A DNA stretch of 64,000 nucleotides, taken from NCBI RefSeq assembly GCF_900156415.1, contig NZ_FTNM01000007.1, forward strand, positions 102,797-166,796. Reading direction: 5' to 3'. A model generated the notes under the pieces. It did not search any database, was not told the DNA's origin, and was given only the letters and a program-made list of their open reading frames with translations. Position numbers and translations under genes: made by a program. This document shows, piece after piece, positions 7,905-17,255 of the stretch. Numbering within the stretch: position 1 is the first letter of the stretch; every line of letters begins with the position of its first letter. The stretch is from Pontibacter lucknowensis. GTDB taxonomy: Bacteria; Bacteroidota; Bacteroidia; Cytophagales; Hymenobacteraceae.

Positions 7905-10001
7905 TTAACTGATGCGGCTCCAGTTGACAGTATTTACGCTCAGCGACTTAATATGCCGCATGATATTCTGGTTCTGTGGCTGCTCCAACTGAGGGTCTTC
8001 GTTGAGCACACGTTGCGCAGCTGCACGTGACTCTTGTAGGATAGGAGCGTCTTTGGCCAAATCGGCAATGAGCAGATCCAGCACACCGCTTTGCTGCGTA
8101 CCCATCAGGTCGCCTGGTCCGCGCAGCTTCAGGTCAATGTCAGCAATCTCAAAGCCATTGTTGGTGCGCACCATCGTCTCCAGCCTGGTCTTGCTGTCTT
8201 TGCTCAGCTTATACCCTGTCATCAGGATGCAGTAGCTCTGCTCCGCACCCCGGCCCACCCTGCCACGCAACTGGTGCAGCTGCGACAAACCGAAGCGCTC
8301 CGCACTCTCGATGATCATCACAGAGGCGTTGGGCACGTTCACGCCTACTTCAATTACAGTCGTAGCTACCATGATCTGTGTTTCGTTACGCACAAAGCGC
8401 TGCATTTCGTAGTCTTTATCCTGCGCCTTGAGTTTGCCATGCACCATGCTCACCTGGTACTCTGGGAAAGCACGGCGGATACTTTCATAGCCATCCATCA
8501 GGTCCTTGTAATCCATCCCTTCCGACTCCTCAATGAGTGGGTACACGATGTATACCTGGCGGCCGAGCTTAATCTGATCGCGCACAAACTGGAACACCTT
8601 CAGGCGGTGTGAGTCAAAGCGGTGCACGGTCACGATCTCTTTACGGCCGGCCGGCATTTCGTCGATTACCGACACATCCAGGTCGCCGTAAAGTGTCATA
8701 GCCAGAGTACGGGGTATAGGAGTGGCGGTCATCACGAGTACATGCGGGATAATGCGCGGGTTTTTGCGCCACAGCCTGGAACGCTGCTCTACCCCAAAGC
8801 GGTGCTGCTCATCCACAATGCAAAGTCCCAGGTTATGGAATTGCACCACGTCTTCCAGCAAAGCATGCGTTCCCACGATCATTTTCATCTCACCGGAGCG
8901 CAGCTGCTCGTGCAGTACCTTGCGGTCTTTGGTTTTAGTGGAGCCGGTGAGTTTGCCGATGTTTATACCTAGTCGGTCAGCAAAAGCTTTGAGACCGGTA
9001 TAATGTTGGTCTGCCAAAATCTCGGTAGGCGCCATCAGCACCGATTGCGCTCCGTTATCGGCCGCGATCAGCATTGTGATGAAGGCTACGATGGTCTTGC
9101 CTGAGCCCACATCTCCCTGCAACAAGCGGTTCATCTGCTTGCCGGCTGTCAGGTCTTTGTGTATTTCCTTAATCACCCGCTTCTGCGCATTGGTCAGGTC
9201 GAAGGTCATGTGGTTCTTGTAGAACTCCGTTACCGTCGGAACATGCCTGAACACCTGACCGGCCAGGTCGGCGCGGCGCACTGTTTTCTGGCGCAGCAGG
9301 CGCAGTTGTATGTAAAAGAGCTCTTCAAACTTGAGTCGGAACTTAGCGGCATTGTACTTCTCCACCGACTGCGGAAAGTGGATATTGATCAACGCATCCC
9401 GTTTGCTCATCAGGCGGTAATGGTCAATCAGCTCCGGCGAAAGCGTCTCGTTAATATTTGGCACTGCCACCTTCAGCAGCATTTCCATGTAACGGGCTAT
9501 GACCTTGCTCTCAACACGGAATGCCTTCAGCTTTTCAGTGGTATGGTATACAGGTTGCAGAAAAGAGGTCGTCTGTTTCTCTTCTCCCAATTCCTCCAGC
9601 TCTGGATGTGCCATGCTCCACTTGCCATTAAATGAAGTAGGCTTGCCAAACACGATGTAGTCGGTGTGGTTTTTTAGCGTCTTTTGCATCCACTTCACCC
9701 CTTTAAACCAAACCAGCTCCATCTCATTGCCGTCTTCGTCCACCAGTGTGGCAGCCAAGCGTTGTTTCCGACCTTCGCCGAGCACTTCCTTACCCCGCAC
9801 ACGCCCGCGTACCTGCACATAAGGCATGCTTTCGTCCAAGTCTGTTATTTTGTAGAATTGGGTGCGGTCGAGGTAGCGGAAAGGATAGTGTTGAATGAGG
9901 TCACCGTAGGTATAAATATTGAGCTCCTTCTGCAGCAGCTCAGCCCGCTGCGGCCCCACGCCTTTCAAAAATTCGATCTTGGTATGGAAGAAGTTGTTCA
10001 A
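7905..10001 (-). CDS. recG: ATP-dependent DNA helicase RecG
   Basis: Branch-migrating helicase for recombination and stalled-fork repair; 698 residues, normal length. An N-terminal OB-fold wedge domain includes YPFRYLDRTQ and VQVRGRV. The helicase core has Walker A GDVGSGKT near residue 296, the RecG-type DEQHRFG motif II near 396, VMTATPIPRTLAM motif III, and the C-terminal QLRGRVGRG motif VI. The last residues are typical of RecG. The start shown gives MNNFFHTKIEFLKGVGPQRAE, in keeping with family N-termini. It is separated from gldD by a strong terminator hairpin, so it is probably its own transcription unit. Confidence 0.96.
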   Translation of the reverse strand: MNNFFHTKIEFLKGVGPQRAELLQKELNIYTYGDLIQHYPFRYLDRTQFYKITDLDESMPYVQVRGRVRGKEVLGEGRKQRLAATLVDEDGNEMELVWFKGVKWMQKTLKNHTDYIVFGKPTSFNGKWSMAHPELEELGEEKQTTSFLQPVYHTTEKLKAFRVESKVIARYMEMLLKVAVPNINETLSPELIDHYRLMSKRDALINIHFPQSVEKYNAAKFRLKFEELFYIQLRLLRQKTVRRADLAGQVFRHVPTVTEFYKNHMTFDLTNAQKRVIKEIHKDLTAGKQMNRLLQGDVGSGKTIVAFITMLIAADNGAQSVLMAPTEILADQHYTGLKAFADRLGINIGKLTGSTKTKDRKVLHEQLRSGEMKMIVGTHALLEDVVQFHNLGLCIVDEQHRFGVEQRSRLWRKNPRIIPHVLVMTATPIPRTLAMTLYGDLDVSVIDEMPAGRKEIVTVHRFDSHRLKVFQFVRDQIKLGRQVYIVYPLIEESEGMDYKDLMDGYESIRRAFPEYQVSMVHGKLKAQDKDYEMQRFVRNETQIMVATTVIEVGVNVPNASVMIIESAERFGLSQLHQLRGRVGRGAEQSYCILMTGYKLSKDSKTRLETMVRTNNGFEIADIDLKLRGPGDLMGTQQSGVLDLLIADLAKDAPILQESRAAAQRVLNEDPQLEQPQNQNIMRHIKSLSVNTVNWSRIS

Positions 10002-10043
10002 GGGTGCTAGCTTGTAATTTGGTTAGTATACAAAGATAAAAGG

Positions 10044-10089
10044 CAAAGGACAAAAGACCGCAGGTATAATGACGGTCTTTTGTCCTTTG
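10044..10089 (-). terminator. Terminator after gldD
   Basis: A perfect 17-bp stem (CAAAGGACAAAAGACCG and its complement) with a 12-nt loop that contains one copy of the iterated AGGTATA motif. The minus-strand side runs into a T-rich tract. Confidence 0.75.
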
Positions 10090-10114
10090 TTAGCATGTCT
10101 TCTGTTTAAGAAAT

Positions 10115-10735
10115 CTACTTCCTATCCTTAAACTCCAGTGTGTTCAGCATGTGTACAATATCCTTCTTCACATACTCAATAACCGGAGCCAGTGAGTCGT
10201 TTTGAGTGGCAGTTCTGAAGTAGAGCGCTCCCCGGAAGAAGTGATTGGTTGTGTCAGTTACATAGAACTGAAACTGGCTTGGGATCTCGCCTTCCAGCTC
10301 AAACACAGAGGCAATATCTCCCTGCGGTGTTCTGATCTCTGTTTCTTCAATAGAATACGCCTTTATCTGGTGTTTGCCGGTCAGTTTGCGCGCATCCTCG
10401 ATCAGGTTATTCAACATCTTCGGATCATTGTTGATCGCCTTATAAGTCAATTGCACGTTCGCTCCCAGGCTCGGGTAAATGACATTGATCCAGTGTGGCT
10501 GCGCAATCATCGAAGAATCAGGGCGTATCTTGGCGTGCTTCGAATACTCGAAGGTATACGGATGCTTGTCCTGCAGCTGCTGGTAAGCAGCTTCTGGCAA
10601 GTCAATGCGGTTGTATCCTTTTGGTTTTGGGGTGTACTCGGCGTTACAGCCAATGATGGACAGGGCCATACCTGCCCATAGGGCCATTTGCAGTTTAGCT
10701 GACTTTATGATAGTGCTCTTTTTTGCTTGCGACAT
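10115..10735 (-). CDS. gldD: Gliding motility lipoprotein GldD
   Basis: Component of Bacteroidota gliding motility, known from Flavobacterium johnsoniae to be a lipoprotein needed for gliding; its exact role is unresolved. It has 206 residues with a hydrophobic segment ending in a lipobox (SIIGC, Cys near residue 30). The mature protein carries the conserved stretches [45 protein letters not shown] and [10 protein letters not shown], which together are diagnostic. Its start overlaps the end of gldE by 41 bp, so the two are probably translationally coupled, the usual gldE-gldD order. Confidence 0.93.
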   Translation of the reverse strand: MSQAKKSTIIKSAKLQMALWAGMALSIIGCNAEYTPKPKGYNRIDLPEAAYQQLQDKHPYTFEYSKHAKIRPDSSMIAQPHWINVIYPSLGANVQLTYKAINNDPKMLNNLIEDARKLTGKHQIKAYSIEETEIRTPQGDIASVFELEGEIPSQFQFYVTDTTNHFFRGALYFRTATQNDSLAPVIEYVKKDIVHMLNTLEFKDRK

Positions 10736-12065
10736 TAATCTTGATTCGTTTTACACGCTTATTGTCCGCCGACTCAACCGTAAAGTAATAGCGACCATAC
10801 GACACTTCTTCGCCTACGTAAGGTATACGACCAAAAAGTGCCAGCATCAGGCCTGCCACTGTTTCGTGCTCGCTCTTTACTTCGTTAAAGGCATCGAACG
10901 GAACTTCCGTGATCTTACAAAAGTCATGCAGCGATGTTTTACCGTCAAATATAAAGGTATTTTCGTCGAGTTGTGAGTAAATGATCTCGTCCTCGTCATC
11001 AAACTCGTCATTGATCTCACCTACAATCTCTTCGATTACATCTTCCATCGTAAGCAGTCCTACTGTAGTGCCATACTCGTTCACCACGATGGCCATGTGC
11101 ACGTGCTTTTCCCTAAAGTCCTGCAGTAGGTTGGAGATGTGCTTGGTTTCCGGTACGTAAAAGGGCGCTCTGATCAGGTTCTGCCATTTAAAGTCAGTTC
11201 CTTTGTCAAGGTGCGGCAGCAGGTCTTTTACATAGAGTATGCCGTCGATGCTGTCGGTGCTTTCAGTATAAACCGGCACGCGCGAATAACCCCACTTGAT
11301 GATCTGCGGAAGCAGTTCAGGTAGAGTAGCACTCTGCGGGAAAGCCACGATATCCATACGAGGACGCATTATCTGCTTCACCGTAATCGATCCGAAGTTT
11401 ACAATGCCGCGCAAGATCTTACGCTCTTCAGGCGACGTCTCTTCGTTGGTAAGGGCCACATCCAGACTATGGTGTAATTCTTCCAGTGTTTGGCTATAAG
11501 CACGCACACGGTAGCGCTTGTCTATGAAATTGCTGATACCGGTCAGCAACCAGGCAAGCGGTCGTAGCACAGGCCGCAAAGCATCCAGTATCGGAGCCAT
11601 ACGCTGCGCAATAGCAGTGCCGTGCTTGCGTGCATATACCTTAGGAAGTACCTCCCCAAAGAAAACGATCAGGAACGTAACTACCAACACACTGGCCAGC
11701 ATCGTAGAAGTCGCCAGCGAAGTAGAGCCGACAAATTGCCACGCAATGTAGGCGCAGAGCGTGATGATACTAACATTGATCGCATTGTTAATGATCAGGA
11801 GCGAGGCCAGTAGTTGGCGTGGGCTCTGCAGGAGGTGGTGTACCAGTTGGAGCTTTTTTTCTTTGCTTGTTCTGGCTTTTTCAATCTCCTGAGGGGTGAG
11901 AGAGAAAAAAGCTGCCTCCGCCCCCGAAGTGAGGGCAGAGAGCAGCAATAAGATAAAGCAAGCCGAGATGGCTGCGATATATTCAATTCTAAGTAAAGCT
12001 GTTGCGCTTTGTAAAAGTTGCAGTAAGCTATAACTTAGGGGGTCTCCGGAATCTAAACTGTCCAA
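10695..12065 (-). CDS. gldE: Gliding motility-associated membrane protein GldE (CNNM/CorC family)
   Basis: 456-residue inner-membrane protein with a DUF21 (CNNM) transmembrane domain over roughly residues 30-200 ([56 protein letters not shown]), a pair of CBS domains (PRMDIVAFP and [19 protein letters not shown]), and a C-terminal CorC/HlyC transporter-associated domain ([15 protein letters not shown]). GldE resembles magnesium/cobalt efflux proteins, and in F. johnsoniae its overexpression partly compensates for GldD defects. Adjacency and overlap with gldD make the GldE call stronger than a generic hemolysin-family label. Confidence 0.9.
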   Translation of the reverse strand: MDSLDSGDPLSYSLLQLLQSATALLRIEYIAAISACFILLLLSALTSGAEAAFFSLTPQEIEKARTSKEKKLQLVHHLLQSPRQLLASLLIINNAINVSIITLCAYIAWQFVGSTSLATSTMLASVLVVTFLIVFFGEVLPKVYARKHGTAIAQRMAPILDALRPVLRPLAWLLTGISNFIDKRYRVRAYSQTLEELHHSLDVALTNEETSPEERKILRGIVNFGSITVKQIMRPRMDIVAFPQSATLPELLPQIIKWGYSRVPVYTESTDSIDGILYVKDLLPHLDKGTDFKWQNLIRAPFYVPETKHISNLLQDFREKHVHMAIVVNEYGTTVGLLTMEDVIEEIVGEINDEFDDEDEIIYSQLDENTFIFDGKTSLHDFCKITEVPFDAFNEVKSEHETVAGLMLALFGRIPYVGEEVSYGRYYFTVESADNKRVKRIKINVASKKEHYHKVS

Positions 12066-12091
12066 AATCAGATAGTTAGGTTAAACATAGG

Positions 12092-12583
12092 TTAGAACGG
12101 CAGGTCATCTGGCTCGTCGTTCTGGAAGGCAGACGCATTGCCCTTGCCTGATGCGGTAGCACTGCCCTGACCTGAGGTTTGTCCCGATGACTGTGATGAA
12201 GAGCCGCCCTGGAATCCGCCAGAGTTGCCATTGCCACCTGTCTGTGCTTCAGTACGGGACGTTAGCATGGTCATGCTATCGGCGACAATCTCGGTTCTGT
12301 ACCGCTGAACACCGTCTTTGTCCTGGTAGTTGTCTGTGCGAAGCTTGCCCTCAATGTAAACTGAGTGCCCTTTGCGCACATACTTTTCGGCTACCTCGGC
12401 CAAACCGCGCCAAAGCACGATGTTGTGCCACTCGGTGCGCTCCTGGCGCTCGCCGTTTTTGTCTTTGAATGTTTCGGAAGTAGCGATCGGGAAACGCGCT
12501 ACAGCTACGCCGCCTTCAAGGTGGCGAACTTCTGGGTCCTTACCAAGATTTCCGATAAGGATTACTTTGTTAACACTTGCCAT
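12092..12583 (-). CDS. ssb: Single-stranded DNA-binding protein
   Basis: Binds and protects single-stranded DNA and recruits repair and replication partners. It has 163 residues: an OB-fold over residues 1-110 ([46 protein letters not shown]), then a Gly/Ser/Gln-rich disordered linker, and the acidic tip DEPDDLPF that docks partner proteins. It lies between mutY and gldE on the minus strand, 26 bp upstream of gldE. Confidence 0.96.
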   Translation of the reverse strand: MASVNKVILIGNLGKDPEVRHLEGGVAVARFPIATSETFKDKNGERQERTEWHNIVLWRGLAEVAEKYVRKGHSVYIEGKLRTDNYQDKDGVQRYRTEIVADSMTMLTSRTEAQTGGNGNSGGFQGGSSSQSSGQTSGQGSATASGKGNASAFQNDEPDDLPF

Positions 12584-12693
12584 GTCTTTTTTTGTTAAAT
12601 ATTAAATTGATTAGGGCTACTCCGACAACCAAGCCGGAGGCAATTATGGCTACTGAACCTTTAGAATGCATTTTCACGCATAAAAGTTTCAGT

Positions 12694-13785
12694 TTATAAA
12701 TTTAGTAAAATCTTCTCATCTTTCAAATAGCTGTCGATAAGAATTGGCTTCGGCAAAGCCTCTATTTTTTCAGATGAATAAGGTGCCAGTCGCGCCTCCT
12801 GCAAAACCTCTTTACTTAAACGAAAATCGAGCTGAATGAGATAAAACCGGGCTGTTATTTTCTGGTGACTAAGCACATGCTTATAGTCTTTGCGCGGTGG
12901 CAAAAGATGTGATTCCTGCACTGCTACACCTGCATCGTTCAGTTCTTTCAGCAGCCTGGCGGTGTCCAGGATTTTCGTGTCGCTTTCGTGCAGGTAAAAA
13001 TCATACAATCCTTCCCAAATATCGCCACTCAGGCGCTTGCGCATGTAATACTGTCCTTCGTGCATAAAAACCATGTAGTGGAAAAAGCGTGGGCGGGCGG
13101 CCTTTGCCTTTGACTTGACAGGAAGCTCCTGCACCAGGCCATGTGTGAAAGCGAAGCAGGACTGCTGCAGCGGGCAGAACAGGCAATCGGGCATGACGGG
13201 GGTGCACTGGATAGCCCCGAACTCCATGATAGCTTGATTGAAGGTGTCAGGCGCATCAGCAGGTATAAGTTCGTTGGCCAGTTGCTGAAACACCTTTCGT
13301 GAAGCAGGTGCCGCAATATCGTCTGATAATCCAAACACCCGGGCCAGCACCCTGAAAACGTTGCCATCGAGCACAGCAACCTTCTCCTGAAAGGCAAAAG
13401 AGGCGATAGCGGCAGCTGTGTAGCTTCCCACGCCCTTCAGTTTCAGGAGCTCTTCATACTTGTTTGGGAACACGCCGCCATATTCCTGCACGATCTGCTT
13501 AGCTGTGTGGTGCATATTACGGGCCCTGGAGTAGTAGCCAAGTCCCTGCCAGAGGCGTAGCACTTCATCCTGAGGGGCCGCCGCCAGGTGCTGCACGGTT
13601 GGGTAGGCTTCGGCAAAGCGTTGGAAGTATGGCAGTCCCTGGGCTACGCGCGTCTGCTGCAGGATCACTTCAGAAAGCCAGATCAGGTATGGATCGGTGG
13701 TGTCGCGCCAGGGCAGGGTTCTTTTGTGGCGCTGGTACCATGTCAGCAACGTGTTTGGGAAGTATGTGCTAGGAATGTTTTTCAT
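12694..13785 (-). CDS. mutY: A/G-specific adenine DNA glycosylase MutY
   Basis: Removes adenine mispaired with 8-oxoguanine. From the chosen start it has 363 residues. Catalytic Glu39 lies in WLSEVILQQTRV, a helix-hairpin-helix in LKLKGVGSYTAAAIASFAF, and the conserved Asp in AVLDGNVFRVLARV. A 4Fe-4S site is spaced C-x6-C-x2-C-x5-C (CTPVMPDCLFCPLQQSC). The C-terminal part is a NUDIX-like 8-oxoG recognition domain. A longer frame to 13836 would add 17 residues of poor similarity; the internal ATG gives the normal MutY start (KNIPSTYFPNTLLTWY). It is followed by ssb, gldE and gldD on the same strand. Confidence 0.95.
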   Translation of the reverse strand: MKNIPSTYFPNTLLTWYQRHKRTLPWRDTTDPYLIWLSEVILQQTRVAQGLPYFQRFAEAYPTVQHLAAAPQDEVLRLWQGLGYYSRARNMHHTAKQIVQEYGGVFPNKYEELLKLKGVGSYTAAAIASFAFQEKVAVLDGNVFRVLARVFGLSDDIAAPASRKVFQQLANELIPADAPDTFNQAIMEFGAIQCTPVMPDCLFCPLQQSCFAFTHGLVQELPVKSKAKAARPRFFHYMVFMHEGQYYMRKRLSGDIWEGLYDFYLHESDTKILDTARLLKELNDAGVAVQESHLLPPRKDYKHVLSHQKITARFYLIQLDFRLSKEVLQEARLAPYSSEKIEALPKPILIDSYLKDEKILLNL

Positions 13786-14137
13786 AATAAAAGGTCCCTT
13801 GAGCTCAGGCAGCTTGAACAGACAAATGTAAGACATTGTTCTGAGTGTGGAAGGAATGTATTGGTGTCAGTTTTTGTATCTTATTAAAATATAAGTAGAT
13901 ACGTGGCGTTAGGAAGAGGGCAAGCTGGCATGGGTATTGCAAGAGAACCGTCAGCCAAAAGGTGTGGAGAAGGTATATGAACGGCAAGGTTAAATCTGTA
14001 ATAATTTAGTGCTAAAGCTTTTACTTGTCGAAAAGTAGGTATACCTTTGTGCCCCGAAAAATGGGGAACGACAGCGCTGTTGTTTCTCCTGAAAAAGAGA
14101 AAGTTAACTTATTACTAATTTATAAAAATCTAAGAAA
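13786..14137. other. Intergenic region between mutY and HU genes
   Basis: 352 bp with no credible gene. It contains the HU promoter (14019-14049) and a 10-bp palindrome AGGTATACCT at 14037-14046 that overlaps the promoter's -7 element. The rest is unremarkable A/T-rich DNA. Confidence 0.5.
14019..14049 (+). promoter_or_regulatory. Probable promoter of the HU gene
   Basis: The Bacteroidota -7 element TACCTTTG is at 14042-14049, identical to that of the rRNA-type promoters at the right end of the window, and a T-rich -33 box (TTTT at 14019-14022) lies 19 nt upstream. The predicted 5' leader is about 80 nt. Confidence 0.55.
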
Positions 14138-14443
14138 GTGACTAAAGCAGAAGTAATATCAGAAATTGCTGATAAAACAGGGATTGATAAGGCTGATGTG
14201 CAATCTACCATTGAGGCATTTTTCAAAGTGGTGAAAGACTCTATGGCCGATGGCAACAACATCTACGTGAGAGGTTTTGGAAGCTTTGTAAACAAGAAGC
14301 GCGCTAAGAAAGTGGCTCGTAACATTTCGAAGAACACTTCCATCATTATTGATGAGCACTTTATTCCAAGCTTCAAGCCATCTAAGACCTTTATTGCTAA
14401 GATTAAGAACAGCAAAAAGATCAAAGAACTGGCTCATTCTTAA
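14138..14443 (+). CDS. HU/IHF family DNA-binding protein
   Basis: Small nucleoid protein of 101 residues that bends DNA as a dimer. The HU fold is clear: TKAEVISEIADKTGIDKADV at the N-terminus (helices), YVRGFGSFVNKKRA near residues 47-60, and the beta-arm region that follows. The start is GTG at 14138, directly after the A-rich leader; no in-frame ATG lies nearby. The C-terminal tail is lysine-rich. The arrangement HU-TPR-COX24-like-RNase G on this strand, opposite mutY, looks like a conserved housekeeping cluster. Confidence 0.92.
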   Translation: MTKAEVISEIADKTGIDKADVQSTIEAFFKVVKDSMADGNNIYVRGFGSFVNKKRAKKVARNISKNTSIIIDEHFIPSFKPSKTFIAKIKNSKKIKELAHS

Positions 14444-14451
14444 TTCTTTCG

Positions 14452-14459
14452 TATATTTG
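14452..14459 (+). promoter_or_regulatory. Candidate -7 element before the TPR gene
   Basis: TATATTTG matches the TAnnTTTG consensus, 57 bp before the start at 14516, but no clear -33 box is seen at the right distance. Confidence 0.4.
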
Positions 14460-14515
14460 CCGGTTGCCTGTTTGGTTATCCTTTAAAAAACAGTCACTTA
14501 CAAAAACAGAAACAC

Positions 14516-15376
14516 ATGTCACGCGCTCAAATATTTATTCTTGTAGCAGCAATTGCTTTGGCAGGGGCTATGTTCTTTCTGCCTAAAGTGGTTGTGACGA
14601 AGGATGACAGTACAGTAGCTGCTGAGCAGACTGCAACCATACCTGAAGGACACTCTGAGGATGATGGCCACGACCATGGACCTGCGCCAGCCGCTGCGGC
14701 TGATGGGATGCACTCGATGGCTACGCCAGAGCAAATGATGGAACTGGCTACAGTACGTGCCCGCTATAACAAAGCATCTGATGCCAAAACACGCGGCTTG
14801 TTAGCCAATGAACTGGCAGCTGCTTATGCTGCAGCAAGTAAATTTGACAGTGCAGGTTACTATTACGAGTTGGCCGCTGAAGCCCGTCCGGGTGAAAAGA
14901 CCTACCGTAAAGCAGGTGACCAGTACTTTGAAGCCTTTACTTATGCAGCCACACAGCAGCGTGCGAGCGAAATGGGCGGCAAGGCACGTAAAATGTATGA
15001 GCAGGTGCTAAAGAACAATCCTTCGGACATGGACGCGAAAACAAACGTGGCCATGACTTATATCGCCAGCGAAAATCCTATGCAGGGTATAACGCTGTTG
15101 CGTGAGGTGATTTCGGCAGATCCGAAAAACCAGAAGGCGCTGTTTAACTTAGGTATACTGTCAGTGCAGTCAGGGCAGTGGGACAAAGCCGCCGAGCGTT
15201 TCCAGGAGTTGACAACCGTTAACCCGGATCACGTAGAAGGCACTTTCTACCTGGCTGTGTCGCTGGCCGAAACCGGTAAGAAAGAAGAAGCCATCAGGAC
15301 TTTCAATAAAGTGAAGACGATGAGCAGCGACCCTGCACTGACAGCTTCAGTTGACGAGTACCTGGCAAAAATGTAA
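14516..15376 (+). CDS. Membrane-anchored tetratricopeptide repeat protein
   Basis: 286 residues. An N-terminal hydrophobic helix (residues 5-25, QIFILVAAIALAGAMFFLP) anchors it to the inner membrane or acts as an uncleaved signal. It is followed by a His/Ala-rich linker (SEDDGHDHGPAPAAAADG) and then TPR helices from about residue 60 to the end (for example KALFNLGILSVQSGQWDKAA and VEGTFYLAVSLAETGKKEEA). TPRs mediate protein-protein contacts; partners are unknown. The histidine cluster could bind metal, which is inference. The gene sits between HU and the COX24-like peptide gene. Confidence 0.82.
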   Translation: MSRAQIFILVAAIALAGAMFFLPKVVVTKDDSTVAAEQTATIPEGHSEDDGHDHGPAPAAAADGMHSMATPEQMMELATVRARYNKASDAKTRGLLANELAAAYAAASKFDSAGYYYELAAEARPGEKTYRKAGDQYFEAFTYAATQQRASEMGGKARKMYEQVLKNNPSDMDAKTNVAMTYIASENPMQGITLLREVISADPKNQKALFNLGILSVQSGQWDKAAERFQELTTVNPDHVEGTFYLAVSLAETGKKEEAIRTFNKVKTMSSDPALTASVDEYLAKM

Positions 15377-15412
15377 TAAAAGAAATAATCATTTAATAAA
15401 AATTTCAAGACT

Positions 15413-15502
15413 ATGCCTTGCGGAAAGAAAAGAAAAAGACATAAGATTGCTACTCACAAGAGAAAGAAGCGTCTAAGAAAAAACAGACATAAGAAGAAGT
15501 AA
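15413..15502 (+). CDS. AURKAIP1/COX24 domain-type small basic protein
   Basis: 29-residue, extremely basic peptide (MPCGKKRKRHKIATHKRKKR, then a lysine/arginine/histidine tail). It matches the short Bacteroidota proteins annotated as AURKAIP1/COX24 domain-containing, which are related to mitochondrial ribosomal protein mS38; a ribosomal role is therefore likely but inferred. The ATG at 15413 lies 37 bp after the TPR gene. A strong terminator follows 19 bp after the stop. The gene is easily missed because of its size. Confidence 0.8.
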   Translation: MPCGKKRKRHKIATHKRKKRLRKNRHKKK

Positions 15503-15521
15503 TTTCTTCTGCGTTTATTGA

Positions 15522-15552
15522 GGCCCACATTGCTTCTGCAATTGTGGGCTTT
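15522..15552 (+). terminator. Terminator after the COX24-like gene
   Basis: An 11-bp stem (GCCCACATTGC pairing with GCAATTGTGGGC, one bulge) with a TTCT loop. It separates the small gene from RNase G. Confidence 0.65.
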
Positions 15553-15584
15553 GGTCTATACATCCAACTAATCTTTGAGAGAAA

Positions 15585-17171
15585 TTGAGTAACGAGCTTA
15601 TTATCAATTCTACTCAGGATGGAGAGCGCATCGCCTTATTACAGGATAAGAGACTTGTAGAGTTTCACCACGAGAAAAAGGACACCAACTACATTGTAGG
15701 GGATATCTTTCTGGGGACTGTAAAAAAGGTAATGCCAGGCCTAAACGCCGCTTTTATTGATATTGGCTACCACAAAGATGCATTTCTGCATTACCATGAT
15801 CTGGGAGCCAATATCAAAACCCTGAACAAGTATGTGAAAGCGGCACAGACACAGAAGAACGCTTCTGCAAAGCTTAACCAGCTTAAATTTGAGCCAGAAA
15901 TTGACAAACTCGGCAAGATCGCTGATGTTCTTAAAAAGGGACAGCAGGTATTGGTGCAGATTGTCAAAGAACCGATTTCAACCAAAGGGCCGCGCCTTTC
16001 ATGTGAGCTTTCGCTCGCCGGTCGATACCTGGTGCTCGTACCGTTTTCAAACACGGTAAGCGTATCCAAGAAGATCGTTAGCAAGGAAGAACGCACACGC
16101 CTTAAGCGCCTGATCAACTCGATCAAGCCTGAGAACTTTGGCGTGATCATCCGGACAGTGGCAGAAGGCCGTGAGGTGGCAGAACTCGACAGAGACCTGC
16201 GCAACATGGTGGAGAGCTGGGAAGAAGGCTTTAAATCGCTGAAGATTGCCAAGCCCAATGACAAGATCATTGGGGAATTGGGACGTTCTTCGTCCATACT
16301 GAGAGACTTAATGAACGAGAGCTTTGACAACATAGTAGTCGACGACGAGTCGCTCTATGACGAGATCAAAGCATACATCGGTAGCATTGCGCCAGATAAA
16401 GTAAAAATTCTGAAGCATTACACCGGTAAGACAAAAACCTTCGAACACTTTAACATTGAGCGGCAACTAAAGGCTGCATTCGGTAAAACAGTGACCATAC
16501 CAGGCGGCGGATACCTGGTGATAGAGCACACCGAAGCCCTGCACGTAGTCGATGTGAACAGTGGGAATAAATCTAATACCGAAACCGATCAGGAGGCTAC
16601 CGCGCTGAATGTGAATATGATGGCTGCCAGAGAAGTGGCCCGTCAGCTGCGACTCCGGGATATAGGTGGTATCATTGTAATTGACTTCATTGACATGAAG
16701 TCGCCCGAAAACCGCCAGAAAGTATACGAGGTAGTCAAAGAGGAGCTGAAGAGAGACCGATCCAAGTCGACAGTTCTGCCTATCTCTAAGTTTGGCCTGA
16801 TGCAGATCACGCGACAGCGTGTAAGGCCAGAGCAGAATATCGTGACCGGCGAGGTATGCCCTACCTGTAACGGCACCGGTAAAATAACTGCCAGCATTCT
16901 GATTACTGATGAAATAGACGTAGCGGTAGACGACCTGCTCACGCGACACAACCATAGAAGTCTGACACTGTACGTGCATCCTTTCCTGTATGCTTACTAT
17001 ACAAAAGGATGGTTCTCCAAGCAGATCAAGTGGTTCTTCCACTACTTCAAGTGGGTGAAATTTGTAAAAGACACTTCGCTCGGCATTACTGACTTTAAGG
17101 TAATGGATGACAAAGGCGAAGAAATAGAGCTGCGCACCGCCCTGACGGAGGTGAACGGGACGCAGGAATAA
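15585..17171 (+). CDS. rng: Ribonuclease E/G family protein (RNase G)
   Basis: Endoribonuclease for rRNA 5' maturation and mRNA turnover; 528 residues, RNase G size without the long RNase E tail. An S1 domain lies near the N-terminus (GDIFLGTVKKVMPGLNAAFI). The catalytic core holds the metal-binding aspartates in VVDVNSGNKS and IIVIDFIDM. A zinc-link-like CPTCNGTGK sits near residue 425, and the C-terminal small domain follows. The start is TTG at 15585, giving SNELIINSTQDGERIALL, the usual start in this phylum. A bidirectional terminator follows. Confidence 0.94.
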   Translation: MSNELIINSTQDGERIALLQDKRLVEFHHEKKDTNYIVGDIFLGTVKKVMPGLNAAFIDIGYHKDAFLHYHDLGANIKTLNKYVKAAQTQKNASAKLNQLKFEPEIDKLGKIADVLKKGQQVLVQIVKEPISTKGPRLSCELSLAGRYLVLVPFSNTVSVSKKIVSKEERTRLKRLINSIKPENFGVIIRTVAEGREVAELDRDLRNMVESWEEGFKSLKIAKPNDKIIGELGRSSSILRDLMNESFDNIVVDDESLYDEIKAYIGSIAPDKVKILKHYTGKTKTFEHFNIERQLKAAFGKTVTIPGGGYLVIEHTEALHVVDVNSGNKSNTETDQEATALNVNMMAAREVARQLRLRDIGGIIVIDFIDMKSPENRQKVYEVVKEELKRDRSKSTVLPISKFGLMQITRQRVRPEQNIVTGEVCPTCNGTGKITASILITDEIDVAVDDLLTRHNHRSLTLYVHPFLYAYYTKGWFSKQIKWFFHYFKWVKFVKDTSLGITDFKVMDDKGEEIELRTALTEVNGTQE

Positions 17172-17199
17172 GAAAATTTTAATCAGATTCAATGGCAAC

Positions 17200-17235
17200 A
17201 AAAAGGCCGCTCTGTTTATTCAGAGCGGCCTTTTT
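17200..17235. terminator. Bidirectional terminator between rng and the barrel gene
   Basis: AAAAAGGCCGCTCTG and its exact complement flank a TTTATT loop; A and T runs on both sides let it serve both converging genes. Confidence 0.85.
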
Positions 17236-17255
17236 GATTTGTGTTCAAGTTATAC

